A stretch of 64,000 nt of DNA from Guyanagaster necrorhizus (Eukaryota > Basidiomycota > Agaricomycetes > Agaricales > Physalacriaceae). Where the stretch lies: assembly GCF_019112545.1 (NCBI RefSeq), contig NW_025064896.1, forward strand, positions 923,317-987,316, written 5' to 3'. The notes beneath the pieces were generated by a model. It was not told where the DNA came from. It saw nothing but the letters and a program-made list of their open reading frames with translations, and made no database searches. This document shows, piece after piece, positions 1 to 11,927 of this stretch (its first letter is position 1; each line of letters starts with the position of its first letter). The position numbers were made by a program, and so were the translations under genes.

Positions 1-418
1 CTCTCTCAGACTCAGACAACATCCCCTTACCCGTTCCTCGGCGGTTAGCAAGATCTCGTCTGTCAATAGGCGAGCCTGTCGTCTCGCCAGACGTTTTTAA
101 TAAGCACATTCGCCGACCCTTTTCGTTCGGTTTTTTCAAGCAAGGGGGAACGACATCTCCCTCACGGCTGTTGTCCGTGATACCTGAATCCGCACCTTCA
201 ACAACCAAACGCGAATCTTCCCCGTTGAAGAGGAGGCTGAAAATGTTTTTCTGATGCTTTGGACAAAAACACTTTTTTATATACTGGTCCTATTGTACGC
301 GCATACTTAGATCTTGGTTGTATATATGCTAGAATGCTTTCTAATTCTCTGTGTGTGTGCTCTCTCTCTCTCTCTCTCTTTGACACTATCATTATAATCC
401 CATCAAATTTTATGACAT
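1..418. other. Left-edge intergenic segment
   Basis: No gene is recognised between the window edge and the tRNA. The segment holds the CT microsatellite and AT-rich sequence. A gene could enter from the left beyond the edge, but nothing here supports one. Confidence 0.5.
360..379. repeat. CT dinucleotide microsatellite
   Basis: A pure CT run of about 20 bases follows a short GT run at 351-359. It lies about 40 bases upstream of the tRNA-Arg gene and is probably a simple length-variable repeat. No function is inferred. Confidence 0.9.
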
Positions 419-502
419 GGCTTCCTGGCGCAATGGTAGCGCGTTTGGCTTCGATTGCTAAATGGTACCAAAAGGTTGCAGGTTCGAGTCCTGCGGTGGT
501 CA
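419..502 (+). tRNA. tRNA-Arg (anticodon TCG) with a 12 nt intron
   Basis: A cloverleaf can be drawn. The D stem is GCGC/GCGC around AATGGTA (428-442). The anticodon stem is TTTGG/CCAAA (444-448 and 468-472) with anticodon TCG at 451-453. The T arm is GCAGG-TTCGAGT-CCTGC (478-494). A 12-base intron at 455-466 sits in the usual place, one base 3' of the anticodon. The acceptor GGCTTCC/GGTGGTC pairs with two G-U pairs and one T-T mismatch, and the discriminator base is A at 502. The mismatch leaves some chance that this is a decaying copy. It would read CGA codons. Confidence 0.72.
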
Positions 503-623
503 TTTCATGAGGTTGTCCTTGTAATGCAATTTCATTGAACATTCATGTGAAATCCTTAGTCCTGTCATACTTTTGTAAAGAAGTTGTAAAATTATATTCA
601 AAACTCTTGAAGGGATCTATTGT

Positions 624-2102
624 TTATGGAGGATAGAGCTGGTCTAAACCACGTCCTATAAATTCCACCTCAATACCATCCTCTGCAATTTCCCTTATAT
701 GTTCCAGCAGCTCTGGAGTCATCCTCTCTACCTCGAGCGAAGTAAGTGTCAGCCCTCTTAATTGGTTCCTCCGCGCCTCAATTATCGCATGGAACGGTTC
801 CGCGCATACACCGAAGAATGACGTCTCATTCTCATTCTCAAATCCGTCGCAGATTGACAAATGGCGTAGCTGCGGCATCAATCTAATGTCCCCTAGGAGG
901 GCGTAGACTTCTACAGATTCCACATATATGTCCAGTCGCGTAAGCGTTATGAACGAAGGCGAACCGAGGATCAATGGTAGAATCTTCGCCACACGACCAT
1001 AGTGCATCAGACGCAGACGACGGAGGTGGCACTTAGATCGCTGCAAGAAGTCTGGAAGCACCTGCATCTTCTCCTCCGTCTCGTGCTGCATATCGTCTTC
1101 ATCCAACGTCAGATGATCCAGTGCAGGAAGTGAGAGGTGTTCTAGCGCCGAGTAGCCTGTATCAAGGCAGCGCAAATTGCTGTGGGTGATCTTCTCAGCC
1201 GCGGACCCAACAAGAGAGGAGGCATAGGCTCCCGAAGGCCAAGCATCCAACGAAACTAAACCCTTCGCCTCCTTCAGTATGACCGCGAGCTGATCATAAG
1301 AGTCTACAAACACCTGGGACAGGACATGCAGTTCCGTAAGCGGGAGCTGGATCTGTTCTGGTACGCGTACTTCCATGAAGCGCACGCTATGTAATTGCAC
1401 CGATTTCATGAACACATCGACACTCGTAGTAAGATCAGCGGGGTGAATATCGACATGCAATTCCAGATGCTGAAGGCGCGGGAATGAGCATGAAAGTGAA
1501 AGTGCCATCAACGTTGGAGCGGGAATGTCGAGCCTCAGCGATACGCAGCGCGGCGCTGCGAGTGTAAGGGATTTTATGACAATCTCTTCACACTCTGGAT
1601 CCTCCAAATCCATGCAAATGCAAAGATCTAGCGGACAATCCTGGGAGCGTGCAAGGGTGGTTTGTATGAGAAACTGCTCCATTTTCGCATACTTTGACGC
1701 GATGTAGATATGCGTCCATAATGGGGGAGAAGCAAGAGACGTGGCATGCCAGAAAGCCGATACGTGACTCAGTACCCATGGCATGTCTCGGGTGTTGGAT
1801 GGACGTGAGGGTAGAGCATAAAATTGATGGCGATTGCTTGGAGGACGCTCCGGAGGAAGAAGAGAGAATATTTCGAGCAAAATTTCGACAGGGAGTCGAC
1901 GGATGGGTGCAAGGATTGATCGTCTAATGTTTAGGGCTTTCTGCTTCTTCACTCGCTCATTGCAGTTGGTGCTTTCCAGCTCCTTTGTTAAGAAAGACAC
2001 GTCGGAAAGGATCTGGGCCATTTCGCCATCTGTGGGTATGAAATCGGATCGTAGATAGGCGTAGATTTGGGATTCGTGTCTGTCGGTATACGGTTGGTCC
2101 AT
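624..2102 (-). CDS. F-box protein (Agaricomycete F-box/LRR-like family)
   Basis: A single uninterrupted frame of 492 aa. An N-terminal segment with coiled-coil character, dense in Glu and Lys, leads into the F-box core IRRLPVEILLEIFSLLP (about residues 60-80). About 35 residues later comes the family motif PWVLSHVSAFWHATSLASPP. The remaining ~370 residues are Leu-rich and irregular, as in members with degenerate leucine-rich repeats. F-box proteins bind Skp1 and recruit substrates to SCF ubiquitin ligases; the substrate here is unknown. The frame is open 16 codons further upstream, but only from TTG, so I use the ATG at 2102 (MDQPYTDRHE). It is divergent from the next F-box gene and resembles the third one in layout, suggesting local duplication. 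Confidence 0.85.
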   Translation of the reverse strand: MDQPYTDRHESQIYAYLRSDFIPTDGEMAQILSDVSFLTKELESTNCNERVKKQKALNIRRSILAPIRRLPVEILLEIFSLLPPERPPSNRHQFYALPSRPSNTRDMPWVLSHVSAFWHATSLASPPLWTHIYIASKYAKMEQFLIQTTLARSQDCPLDLCICMDLEDPECEEIVIKSLTLAAPRCVSLRLDIPAPTLMALSLSCSFPRLQHLELHVDIHPADLTTSVDVFMKSVQLHSVRFMEVRVPEQIQLPLTELHVLSQVFVDSYDQLAVILKEAKGLVSLDAWPSGAYASSLVGSAAEKITHSNLRCLDTGYSALEHLSLPALDHLTLDEDDMQHETEEKMQVLPDFLQRSKCHLRRLRLMHYGRVAKILPLILGSPSFITLTRLDIYVESVEVYALLGDIRLMPQLRHLSICDGFENENETSFFGVCAEPFHAIIEARRNQLRGLTLTSLEVERMTPELLEHIREIAEDGIEVEFIGRGLDQLYPP

Positions 2103-2626
2103 GGCACGGTAGTAGAATCTGCGGTAGAGTTGGAGTTGGACCACAAACAAACCACGTTAACGCACCTTCAAGCTGCCTGTAATATATCACCAGATACAGT
2201 GAACAGGTTAGGAGCGGTGGAAATGTCTTCGAGACACCACGAGTTGCTGAGAGATGGCTGTCGATTACAATCAGTCAATCGCAAGTCGGACGACAGTACG
2301 ATCATTGCTTACATCAGTCGAGCTGGGCAGATTGTCTTTGCTATTTATTGCTGTTCGGAAAGGTTCAATGAAGGGCACGGATTGAATTGCTCGTCGGCTT
2401 CCTATTACTGACAGATATATATACTTAGTGAAAATAAATTTTCAATTATTTAAAGTCGACGCTCCAAGCAAACCCAACTCTTCGGGCTTCGAGCTATGAA
2501 GGCATTGAATTCTAGTCAAAGTGCAAAAAAGGCGGCATCCAAGTTTCAAGTTTCAAGTGCAGTGCGTCGGCCGACTATGCCGACGAGATACGACAAGACG
2601 CACAGCCACCACTGCAGCCACTTGTC
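2103..2626. other. Intergenic region between divergent F-box genes
   Basis: This 524 bp gap must hold the promoters of the flanking divergent F-box genes. A TATATATA tract lies near 2412-2420, far from either start codon. I see no gene in it. Confidence 0.5.
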
Positions 2627-4033
2627 ATGACAGCCGTACAGATGGAAACCAACGTTCAAAGCTATCATTGCAGCACAAACATCCCAGTTATTGATGGTGC
2701 CGTACCAGAAGCCATACCGTCTGACCTATCCCTATTTCCTCGCGATATCCTCCTCGAGATTTTTATCTGGCTGTCATGGAGTGCAGACAACCACGCCGAT
2801 ATCAACCAAGCACCTTGGGTTCTCGGTCATGTCTGCAGGTCGTGGAGAGACATAATAAAATCTGTCAAATGGCTGTGGTCCATGGTTATTCTGTCTGTGC
2901 ACAGCTACGATCGGAGAGTCCTTTGTGTTCTCAAACATTTCCTCCGTCGATCAGATCAGTCTCTCTTCAAAATTGACCTTACGTTCGACGAAAAGGCCTC
3001 CGGAAAAGCCATCCGGAGCGTTTTTCGTGTACTCTTTCCCCACTTTCCCCGCTGTGCAGGCCTTAGCATCCTTATTCCGCAAAAAGGAATCTGGGAGCTG
3101 CTAGATCTCGCGCAGAACCTTCCCGAACTACGGTTTTTAGATATTTTCGTTCCCTCATCGGATGATGAAGACGATTTTGAAGAGGAAGACACGTTCAGCA
3201 TTTTTCACAGTGCACCAAAACTTACAGGTGTTAGTCTGTTCGGCCTGTACACGGTGGCAAACATCTCCCTCCCTGCTTCACAGCTACGTGAATTTCATGG
3301 CGACTTTTACACCGCTGAGGAACTGCACCAGTTCTTATCTAAAGCGCGCCACCTCGATACACTAGAAGTATCCTTTCACGATCCGGCTTCAGATCCACTC
3401 GCGCAACCCCTCATTCACAACAATCTCCGCCAGCTCGTAGTTCTACAGGCAGAGTTCGCATGGATGGAGACATTCAGTTTCCCATCCCTGGAAGAATTGG
3501 AGATTTTCCAGCCTTGCACAGATTTCCAGTTTGCCGGCGCTAGTGTCCACGAATTATCCGCTTTGGTCGAGCGTTCGATGTGCAAACTTCACAAGTTCGC
3601 TCTGAGAGCTGTTTTTCCTGCTTCGACGCTCATTCATATCCTCTGGCCCCAATCATCGCTGACCGAGCTTCAGATTACTGTTAACCTGGCAAATGCCAGG
3701 GTAATGTTCATTGCCCTCACAGCCTCCGATTTTCTGCCCATGTTGATGCGACTGGAAATGACTGAACAGTACCAGTCCTCCCAAACATTCTCTGTCTTCA
3801 TGGAGATCCACAACGAAATATTCGCGATGATTCGATCGAGATGGGTGAAGGAGCCTGACTCCCGCCTCCGTTATCTCTGTCTGGAAATTAGTAATGCGGG
3901 GGTGAAAGCCGTTCGAAAGATGGTGGATTTTTATTCTTTTGGTGCCATCATTTCTGAGGCGAGGGTTCGAGGGTTGGACATCCATTTGAATTATTTAGGC
4001 GTTTGTATTCTCGACGGTCAATCGCAACAGTAA
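2627..4033 (+). CDS. F-box protein
   Basis: An intronless frame of 468 aa starting at ATG 2627; a second ATG lies five codons downstream. The F-box core LFPRDILLEIFIWLSW is at about residues 36-52. It is followed by APWVLGHVCRSWRDIIKSVKW (~residues 62-82), the same post-F-box signature as its neighbours. The rest is Leu-rich with short repeats of the type L-x2-L-x-L, plus an acidic patch near residue 180 (DDEDDFEEED). The expected role is Skp1-dependent substrate recruitment to an SCF ligase; the target is not predictable. Unlike its two neighbours it has no long N-terminal coiled-coil segment, so it is the most diverged of the three. Confidence 0.85.
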   Translation: MTAVQMETNVQSYHCSTNIPVIDGAVPEAIPSDLSLFPRDILLEIFIWLSWSADNHADINQAPWVLGHVCRSWRDIIKSVKWLWSMVILSVHSYDRRVLCVLKHFLRRSDQSLFKIDLTFDEKASGKAIRSVFRVLFPHFPRCAGLSILIPQKGIWELLDLAQNLPELRFLDIFVPSSDDEDDFEEEDTFSIFHSAPKLTGVSLFGLYTVANISLPASQLREFHGDFYTAEELHQFLSKARHLDTLEVSFHDPASDPLAQPLIHNNLRQLVVLQAEFAWMETFSFPSLEELEIFQPCTDFQFAGASVHELSALVERSMCKLHKFALRAVFPASTLIHILWPQSSLTELQITVNLANARVMFIALTASDFLPMLMRLEMTEQYQSSQTFSVFMEIHNEIFAMIRSRWVKEPDSRLRYLCLEISNAGVKAVRKMVDFYSFGAIISEARVRGLDIHLNYLGVCILDGQSQQ

Positions 4034-4410
4034 AATTATTCCAAGTGTCTGAATGACCGGCTAATATGTCGTCGTACCTCCTCTAGCCTGGCTCTCTCAT
4101 CTCTGCATCATCAACTCTTAAACACGTTTTCTCTCGTACTTTAAGACTGTAACAAGAAAAATTTTGCCGGTCGTGGAACAGACAAGAAATGTGAGACAAC
4201 AACGACGATACGACGACGGACAAGTCCTCTGATCTTAGTCAGTACCTTATGAGGCATTCGCAAGCTTATACCTCAACGTTCACGTTCAATTGACTGGACA
4301 GATGACACAGGCCCGGGAATTATGAAATTAATATACAACCATATTGGACATGAGATACATAAAGGAGGACTTATGGCGGAAAGAAATAACAAGGGACCCG
4401 CATCGATTCA
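4034..4410. other. Convergent intergenic gap
   Basis: The 377 bp between the 3' ends of two convergent F-box genes. It presumably holds both 3' UTRs. No gene was found. Confidence 0.5.
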
Positions 4411-6003
4411 TTATGGAAAGATACGACGACGTGTGAAGAAACTAAAACCAAAAAGCTCGACGGTGATGCCACTGTCCTGAAGACGAGATACGTGTGCCTC
4501 CAGATCAGGAGTCAGAACGTGTATTTCCCGTGAAAACAGGGAAACGAAATTTAGCCTTGACCTCCGTGACCAGACCATCTCGTAAAACGAAAGAGAGTTC
4601 GGTCCCGGTCCAAAAAAAGTCGTCATGCCGGTGGGGACATGGTCAGGCCAGTCTTGTATGGACAGTTTCTGTAGATTAGGCACGAGTTCCGATTCAGGGG
4701 TCATTGTGAGGAGACGATATATATCCTGAGCCGTGACCCACGGCACAATGATTGCCAACCGTGTCAATGAGTGCGACGAATATTCGAGTACGGCGCGCAG
4801 AAGAGGAAATATATCCTGCGTATGCATGATGGTGAGATCGTCCAGCACACACCCCGACCTTCGGAGAAAGTCAAATAACGTCTCCATCCGACCGTTCATG
4901 AATCCGCCCTCCTCAAGCGCCAGATGCCGAAGGGCGGGAAGCTTTAGGCACGATAGAATTTCGGATGGCGTTGTTGACAAACGCAGCCGGCGCAACTTGT
5001 TGTGCGTAATCATCGGCAAACCTTCACACCGTGGTATGCTGAGGCCCGAGCCCATCTCGACGAACGAAAAATCGAGATGTTCCAACTCCGGTGCTGCGTT
5101 TACGATACCCTGTATTTGTTCGAACGTCGCCAGTGGGACTCGGACGAGCGACCTGAGTGTCGTTAGAGGAAGGGAGAGTTCGACGAGGGAGAAGTCTGCA
5201 TTCACAGCGCGAAGGTGGAGGGATTTCATGAACACGCTGACATTTTCATCATGCGTCTTTGAGTTGTCAGGCTGAACCCCAGATACACGGCGAATCGTTA
5301 ACGTACGTAACGATGGTAAACCTGCAGGGTGGCAGCATAAGTTCTCAATGATCGCCGCACTGGGTGTGGCTAATTCGAGTGTAGAACAGCGGTGGAAAAG
5401 TGGAAAGAGGAGTGTCCGAAGCCGTGAAATGTCCTCGGAATCGTACTCTTCAATTCGGAGTTGAAGGTGTAAGGGGAAGTCCTGCGAACGATCAAGCTGA
5501 AGTCGCATAAGCGACTCCTGCGGAGGAATTAGGTCTGGTGTAAGCGATACAGTTGCCCATAAAGCTGGGATAGAAATTGCAAGTTTCCGCCAGTAGCTGG
5601 ACACGTGTGTGAGGAGCCACGGCGAATCCATCGTCGTGATGTCTGAGTCTACCTCAGAAATCAGGTTTCCTTTAAAATCAAGAAAAGGAAGCGGTTCTGG
5701 GATGGCATAGAGGAAGATCTCAGCCCATATTTCGAGAGGAATGCGACGTATCGGTGAGAGCAGGGATTGTCGAATCTCTTTCGCTCTCTCCCGCTGCTGC
5801 TTTTCGTGCTCAAGTGTATCGAGAAGTGAGCTCAAATCTTTTATTTCTCCTTCCAGGAAAGTGATCTCGGATTTCAGACGAGCAGCATCGGTTGGCGAGG
5901 GAAATGTATTGCGTCTTAAACGATTGAAGATTTCTGCGTCTTGGGCGTCGGTATAGGGGTAAATGGATGGACAAATATTTCCACAGTGCGTGCACGAATG
6001 CAT
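4411..6003 (-). CDS. F-box protein with N-terminal coiled coil
   Basis: An uninterrupted frame of 530 aa from ATG 6003. Residues ~40-75 form a charged heptad-like region (LKSEITFLEGEIKDLSSLLD). The F-box follows (LSPIRRIPLEIWAEIFLYAI, ~residues 80-100), then PWLLTHVSSYWRKLAISIPA about 30 residues later. The order is coiled coil, -SPIRRIP-, then PW-L-HVS. It matches the gene at 624-2102 closely, so the two look like paralogues. The start region has Cys/His residues (MHSCTHCGNICPS), which may be chance. It is probably an SCF substrate receptor with unknown substrate. Confidence 0.85.
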   Translation of the reverse strand: MHSCTHCGNICPSIYPYTDAQDAEIFNRLRRNTFPSPTDAARLKSEITFLEGEIKDLSSLLDTLEHEKQQRERAKEIRQSLLSPIRRIPLEIWAEIFLYAIPEPLPFLDFKGNLISEVDSDITTMDSPWLLTHVSSYWRKLAISIPALWATVSLTPDLIPPQESLMRLQLDRSQDFPLHLQLRIEEYDSEDISRLRTLLFPLFHRCSTLELATPSAAIIENLCCHPAGLPSLRTLTIRRVSGVQPDNSKTHDENVSVFMKSLHLRAVNADFSLVELSLPLTTLRSLVRVPLATFEQIQGIVNAAPELEHLDFSFVEMGSGLSIPRCEGLPMITHNKLRRLRLSTTPSEILSCLKLPALRHLALEEGGFMNGRMETLFDFLRRSGCVLDDLTIMHTQDIFPLLRAVLEYSSHSLTRLAIIVPWVTAQDIYRLLTMTPESELVPNLQKLSIQDWPDHVPTGMTTFFGPGPNSLSFYEMVWSRRSRLNFVSLFSREIHVLTPDLEAHVSRLQDSGITVELFGFSFFTRRRIFP

Positions 6004-9000
6004 TCTATAAATCGTACCTCAGTATGTTGCGACATAAATACTCAAACTGAGAGTTCTATACCTAGGAGAATGCAGCAATTTAGCAATAAAAATTGGGCAG
6101 GTTGCAGAGCCAAGAGGTGTATAGTAGAGAGGTCTCGGCAATTGCCGTCCTCGGTCGCACGCGGTTAGATCGACAGTATTGATGTCAGCCTCTTTACGTC
6201 TGCCAGCAGAGAAAGTATTGCTAAATTCTAGGACGCGGTCAACTCAACTTCTCTATAAATGATAGCGAGCTGGTGCTTCTTGTTGGCTTTTATTGCAGCA
6301 CCGTCGTGCAAAGCCTCTTCAAATACCCTAACTCAATCCCGGGATCCTTTTCTGTCGTGGACAGTATTGGATATGAACCACCTCTTTAGAAAGGGAACTA
6401 ATATCTAGTTTTCAGACTTTTCGCCGTCATTTGTCTATCTTTCCGAGCTTGGAGAGTAAACGACGCTAACTCGCATATAGAAAACGAACTGCTTAGGGTT
6501 ACAGTTGTCGGATCTGGGAGATGGTGCTTTTTGGGTGCTTTCTTCTTCTCCGGGCCTCTGGCAGAAGCTTTACTTTATATTGACGGAACATTGAAGAGAC
6601 TTTGCCTTTGTTCCTCGGAATTTCCTTGAAGGAGGCTCTATCTTGGCTCGGCTCGGGCAGCTTCGGTTTATATAATGCTGAAAAATATCAGTCGCTCTAC
6701 GTTTTCTGATGGCGTTGTTCCCCATTGAGATTATAAAACAGCAACTCTTGTGTTGTATTCACTCTGTGAGAGATCATTGAATCGGCATAACCGAGCTAAC
6801 GTTTCCATGGACGCAATGTGCCTATCTTCCTAAAACCTGATCTTTTCAATCACCCGCTCTTACACTTTTGTTGCACTGCTCGCAGAATTCCCCAGGTAAA
6901 TGCCCTGACGAGCTTCGCATCACGACCAACGACATACTTACGAGATCCTTTTTTGCTACCTCCTGAATGATTAGGGTACGCTCAGCTCAACGAGTCGAAA
7001 AGACCCGTTCCGTTCATCGTCAGAATAGATAGCTGACTATTGATGTGAGCACATATCAACGTTCGATACCGCTTTCAAGTCATGCGTGAGTAATCCTTGC
7101 CGATATCATCTATCAAAGATGTATCATGATCACTCAAGTTTGCTGTACCTAGGTTGGCTGATGATGGTCCTGGAATACAACGAGAGATAGACCCATTCCC
7201 ATCGTATGTAACATCGATATTACCTTGGGATTAAATCCATGAGGATACATGAAGTTGGTAAGTGATGCTATGCTGATCCTCATGAAAGATTAACGGCACG
7301 ATTAGTCCCCTCTCCCCCGTCCCCCGGACGACGATGCAGAGGGGTGATGAGCTCCTCCGAGATTCAGAAGTTGACCCAGCTCACCGGATTACGGACCATG
7401 GAAGGCGCAAAATGTACATGTGTATACGACCAGGACTTTCGAAAACACCAGAACGAGCGATGATCACCAGAGACAAGATGATGAAGGGTTGTAAAGGATC
7501 AACACCATACGGTCTTGCATGCAGGTCCTTCAAGGCTGGCATGTGCCAAGGGTTATTTAGTTACGAGAATAAAGCTAGCCAATCACACAGGACACATAGC
7601 AGGGCCAGACTTCTCTAGCGGCGTAAGACTTCTATTCGCCAAATCAGTGTTTGATATCTCCAGTACAGGCCGGAGATATCACCGCACCCTATAACCACAT
7701 TGGCAGATTCGCAGTTCCATGCGAAAAGGCACCACGAACGAGCGTAGTGTAATACAGTCAGAAGGAAATGACATGGACGTCCCATCGGAAGCGGCGCACA
7801 TTCTAGAAAATGTGAGGAGGAAAGCATTAGGGCTAACTTGAAGTTGGCGATTGTTAGTCGTAAGACCATCAGCCTGTAAGCGAAGTTCCAGCTAGTGCTA
7901 GAACTGATTGCTCGGAACCATAGATAAGCCTGTGCTGACTGGAATGGGTGCTCTGAGTACCATCAACTTCAAGCAGTTCCGAGTCGTCGGGTCAACAAGT
8001 GACCATGATGAGACGACAATTGAGTACCAGTATTGGTAATACGCGCGCGATTATTCCACAGAAGATAGAAGCGGTAGTCCTTCAGGACTTCGCTGATGCC
8101 AGCCACATAGTATTGTATTATTTTGTGATTGACATCTGGAGGACAGGTGACTCTGGCCTAGTCTCGATATCTCCTTATCAGCGGATTTCGTTGGCAAGTC
8201 CAAGGCCACGTAGGTAGGTAGCGGCGAACGTTTTTCGTTCCAGGATAGACGTAAAAGCTATCGTTACATTTATCTTGTGGTGTTCTTGGGAAGTATGGCA
8301 CCGACATCTCAAGGAAGTACAAGAAGGCCTTTATTGGGGCTCGGAGTGATCGATAAGGAGATTTCTCTCCTGTGGCGCCTTGTTCTGCATACGCGAGAGC
8401 ATAGTATATAACCGAGTCGCATACGGAACAGATACTAGCTTCAGATGGCTCTCACAAAAAGGATAACAGATGAGAAGCAGCAAAAAAGGAAGGACAAGAG
8501 AGCGACAGACAAAAGCAAGCAGCAGTGGCGTATGCCCATTACGAGTCTGGTCCGACTTTTCAGGCTTCTCAATGTTGAGATCATTAATGTCGAAGACTTC
8601 AATGTTCGCATGAGGAAATTTGAGAAGAAACAAAGAAGTGAGACACAGCCACTGATGTCTTTTTCGAAGTTTACTATGCGTCATAATTTCAGATGCGGTG
8701 TTTGAAATCAGTGTTCAGAACTTCGTGCGCTCATGCGCTCATGCATCATACATCATGGGCTACGCATGTGTTGAACTGCCACGAGGTGCTCAGAGAATCC
8801 GGAGGTTCGTCGTTGCGTTACCCGACTTATTAATTCAAGGCGCAGCGACAGATGGATATCAAAAGGTTGAGATTCACTGTACGGCAGATTAATATCAGCA
8901 ACCGAGTGACAGCGCTGATTATGAGAGTCGCAAAGATAAGTGGAGACGCGATAAGCGCGCAAGTAAATCATGTCGTTATTGAGATGTATGTCAAAGGGGG

Positions 9001-11895
9001 ATGGGAATTGCCGAGTAGGCTTCGTAGTAATTTATATAAGGATAAGACAGGTGGAGGTGAACACAAGACGCAGGGATATTAACGACGGCGTCGCGATCAA
9101 TGCTAATTTAGGAGCTTTAAAGAGGAATAAAAAAGAAAGATGGCATTTCTGACCTACAATTAATAGAAGTTCAGAATCGGATGAAGCATCATGAAAAAGT
9201 GGCTGCGGAGACGTCGAACGGCAGACTAGTCCGTAATTTCGGGTGTCATCTGATAGACTCAAAGGGTGAAGCATCCAACAACGACCCTTTAGCTGACCCC
9301 TCCCTGACCCCTTCGTCACCATGACATCGAGAGGATCGTGATCTGATAAATGTAGTAACGACTGGAAAATTGTTCGTTAACGATGCTGTTCGTCGCAGGG
9401 AATAAGCCTGATAGTCGACCGTATCGGACGTCAAGCCAAGGCTTGTTGCCAGGGTTGCATCACGCAATCCAGGAAACACCAAGCAGGTGGACGTCCAAGC
9501 ATCTTCGAACCACGCTGAAGGAAAATTAAGAAGGTGAAGTTTTTCTTCCTCAGCGTCCATGCGACTTATTGTCTTTCCGGATCAAGAAAAGAAGTAGGAG
9601 TCGGCGTGAATCGAAGATCAGGGATGGGGATGAGTGGGGTAAGAGAAACGGTGGCGCATCAATACGCACGGAGCGTCATGAAGGGTTCGTGTTGTTTCTG
9701 CAGCTCGGTGAATTCCGTTGAACGCCTCCTAGGTTTTATTTCGTCCAGGGGTGAAAGGAACAAAATGAAGGTCGGATATTCTCGGAGGACCGAGGAAATT
9801 CGGGAAAGTGCGACGCTAGTGTCGAGCCCTTGGAGCGAACTGTCGAACGTTGGGGCCACCCTGGCCTAAACGTTCCGATTAACCAAGGTTTTTCTCGGGA
9901 AATGGTCATGTGTATGGAGAGAAGGCTCGCGATCGTGTTTTTTTTTAAGAGGATAAATTAGACGCGGAACCGTCCGAAGGACTGGACATACGGGCAGATG
10001 CGCTATGATTTAATTGCAATCCGGACCCTAAAGTCAGGTACGATGATGATTCTTCAACAAAAGAGGACAAGTATTCGTGGCGCGATATGGAATCCAGCCA
10101 CGGAATGAATTTACTGAAACCAGAAAAGCGAAGTTTGAGTTGTCTTCGAGTTCCGAATCCAAATTTGACACGGTATTCTAGAACGAAGTCAAATAATATC
10201 CGGAGTGATATGCGAACAAGACTCAACTGGTGTCGTAACAATGCAGAGGAAAGGGAAAGCACTAACAGGGCCAGATGAGGAAATCGACGTCGTGGCTTGA
10301 AGGTGGGGAATGCAGACTCGGCAACAAGGTACAGTACGCCCACAAGAATAATCAAGACACCGCCGAATGAGGTAGACTCGGATCAGGTAGCACGAGAGAA
10401 AGGCTAACGGATATGAACTGTCCAATTGTTCCTCGATTGTTCCAGGACCTTCGTTCCTCGATGAAACGCGTCTACCATGAAATGGACGTACGTCCGAGAG
10501 CAAAATGCTAATGTGGTCTGACAACGACATGTTCCAGCACAGTAACAGAGGAAGAAAGTCGGGCCGTCTCGAGGACTAGAGGGTAATTTGCCTGCGTCCT
10601 GACATGTTCCAGCCAGGAAGATTTGAAAAGAGGTAATTTATTGTCACCGTCTCGAGGACTTGGGAGTGATTCCCGGGGCGGTGTTCTAGAACCATGACAT
10701 TGACAGGAAAACACGCGGACCCGCAAGACCAAACTCGTGCAATGAGGTACGGTGTGGGGAAACACCCGAACCAACACAGCCGGATCAGGAAAATATACGG
10801 GACCGCGGGTGTCTTTCCTTGTCTTCCCGAATCCCAACGAGCCGGCCCCGTCGTAGGAAGGCAGGCAGGCCACTAATCAGGGACAGCAAAAGTCTGGGAA
10901 ACTACTCGAAAGAATCGATCGTATCAGGAAGGTGCTTAGCCCGGGGGAAGTACATGAGAAAGGGAAACAATTACTAACCTGAATTAGGAAAATGTAGAGG
11001 AGGCTGCTGAGCATGAGAACAGTAGCATCGTTCCCGGCCCCGGTCACTGAAGGAAATGAAGGGGGGCTATTAGGTACCAGACGTCAATAAGAGAAAGCTG
11101 CTCATGATTATTGAGACAACAGATGAAGGTCGAGGTTGTAGGAACGAACAAAGCCGCATATGGCGAACACAGCGCCTGGTTCTGGAGTCAAGCCGTCAGG
11201 GACCTAAAATCTGTTGTTCAGCTAAAGTGTAATGGTCTTCCGCGTGTCCTAAATGGCTCGGTGGGGCGTCTCTAGCAAGACCACGAAGTAAACACGTTTC
11301 CATGGTTGCCGGGCAAAATTTTCCAACCAAGCCTAACGGGGCGAGTGTGCATTGATTATCGGGCGAAAACAAGTAGAAATGATCGACACCAGAGTTTTCC
11401 ATGGTTCGCGCAGATCATTCCGATAATCGCGTCGAGGATTGGCGTACTCTGGATAACACTTCCTATTCTACGTTCCTGAGTTGGTGTGCTTGGCTGGTAG
11501 CCTGAAGAGATTGCAAGCAAGTGTCTCATAGCCATTATCGAAGGCAGTCGATACATTTCTAGGATGTTCTAGTAGTTTCCATGGCAGCAAGTGCGTGCAG
11601 CTAACGAAACATAGCTAAGCGAGATGCGCGTGATTATCAGCACTGAAAGGAAAACATGTCCATACTGATGATGAAGCGTTTCCATTGTGTGCTTGATCAT
11701 TACGATAATCAAGGAGTCATATCTTGCAACTTGCAATGAACACGTTTCGTCGATAACAGTTGATTGATATCCTATTCTATTTCCTTGGGGTGAAGTGCCG
11801 GAGGTCAAAGTAGATACCGCGGCGAGAAGTCAAATACAGGAACGGGTGGAACTTGGGGGAGGGTCATTATTAGCGTGTTTCAACGAGACCAGTTT

Positions 11896-11927
11896 GTTGA
11901 TGCCAGTTCCTGTTGATGCCAGTTCCT
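11896..11927. repeat. Two tandem copies of a 16 bp unit
   Basis: GTTGATGCCAGTTCCT occurs twice head to tail without mismatch, followed by GTTGA of a third start. It lies in the gene-poor stretch and is probably a replication-slippage product. Confidence 0.85.

Noticed and set aside
9945..10873. Series of minus-strand frames of 110-136 codons as a decayed gene
   Set aside because: Frames overlap without usable splice junctions and are explained by local pyrimidine bias on that strand.
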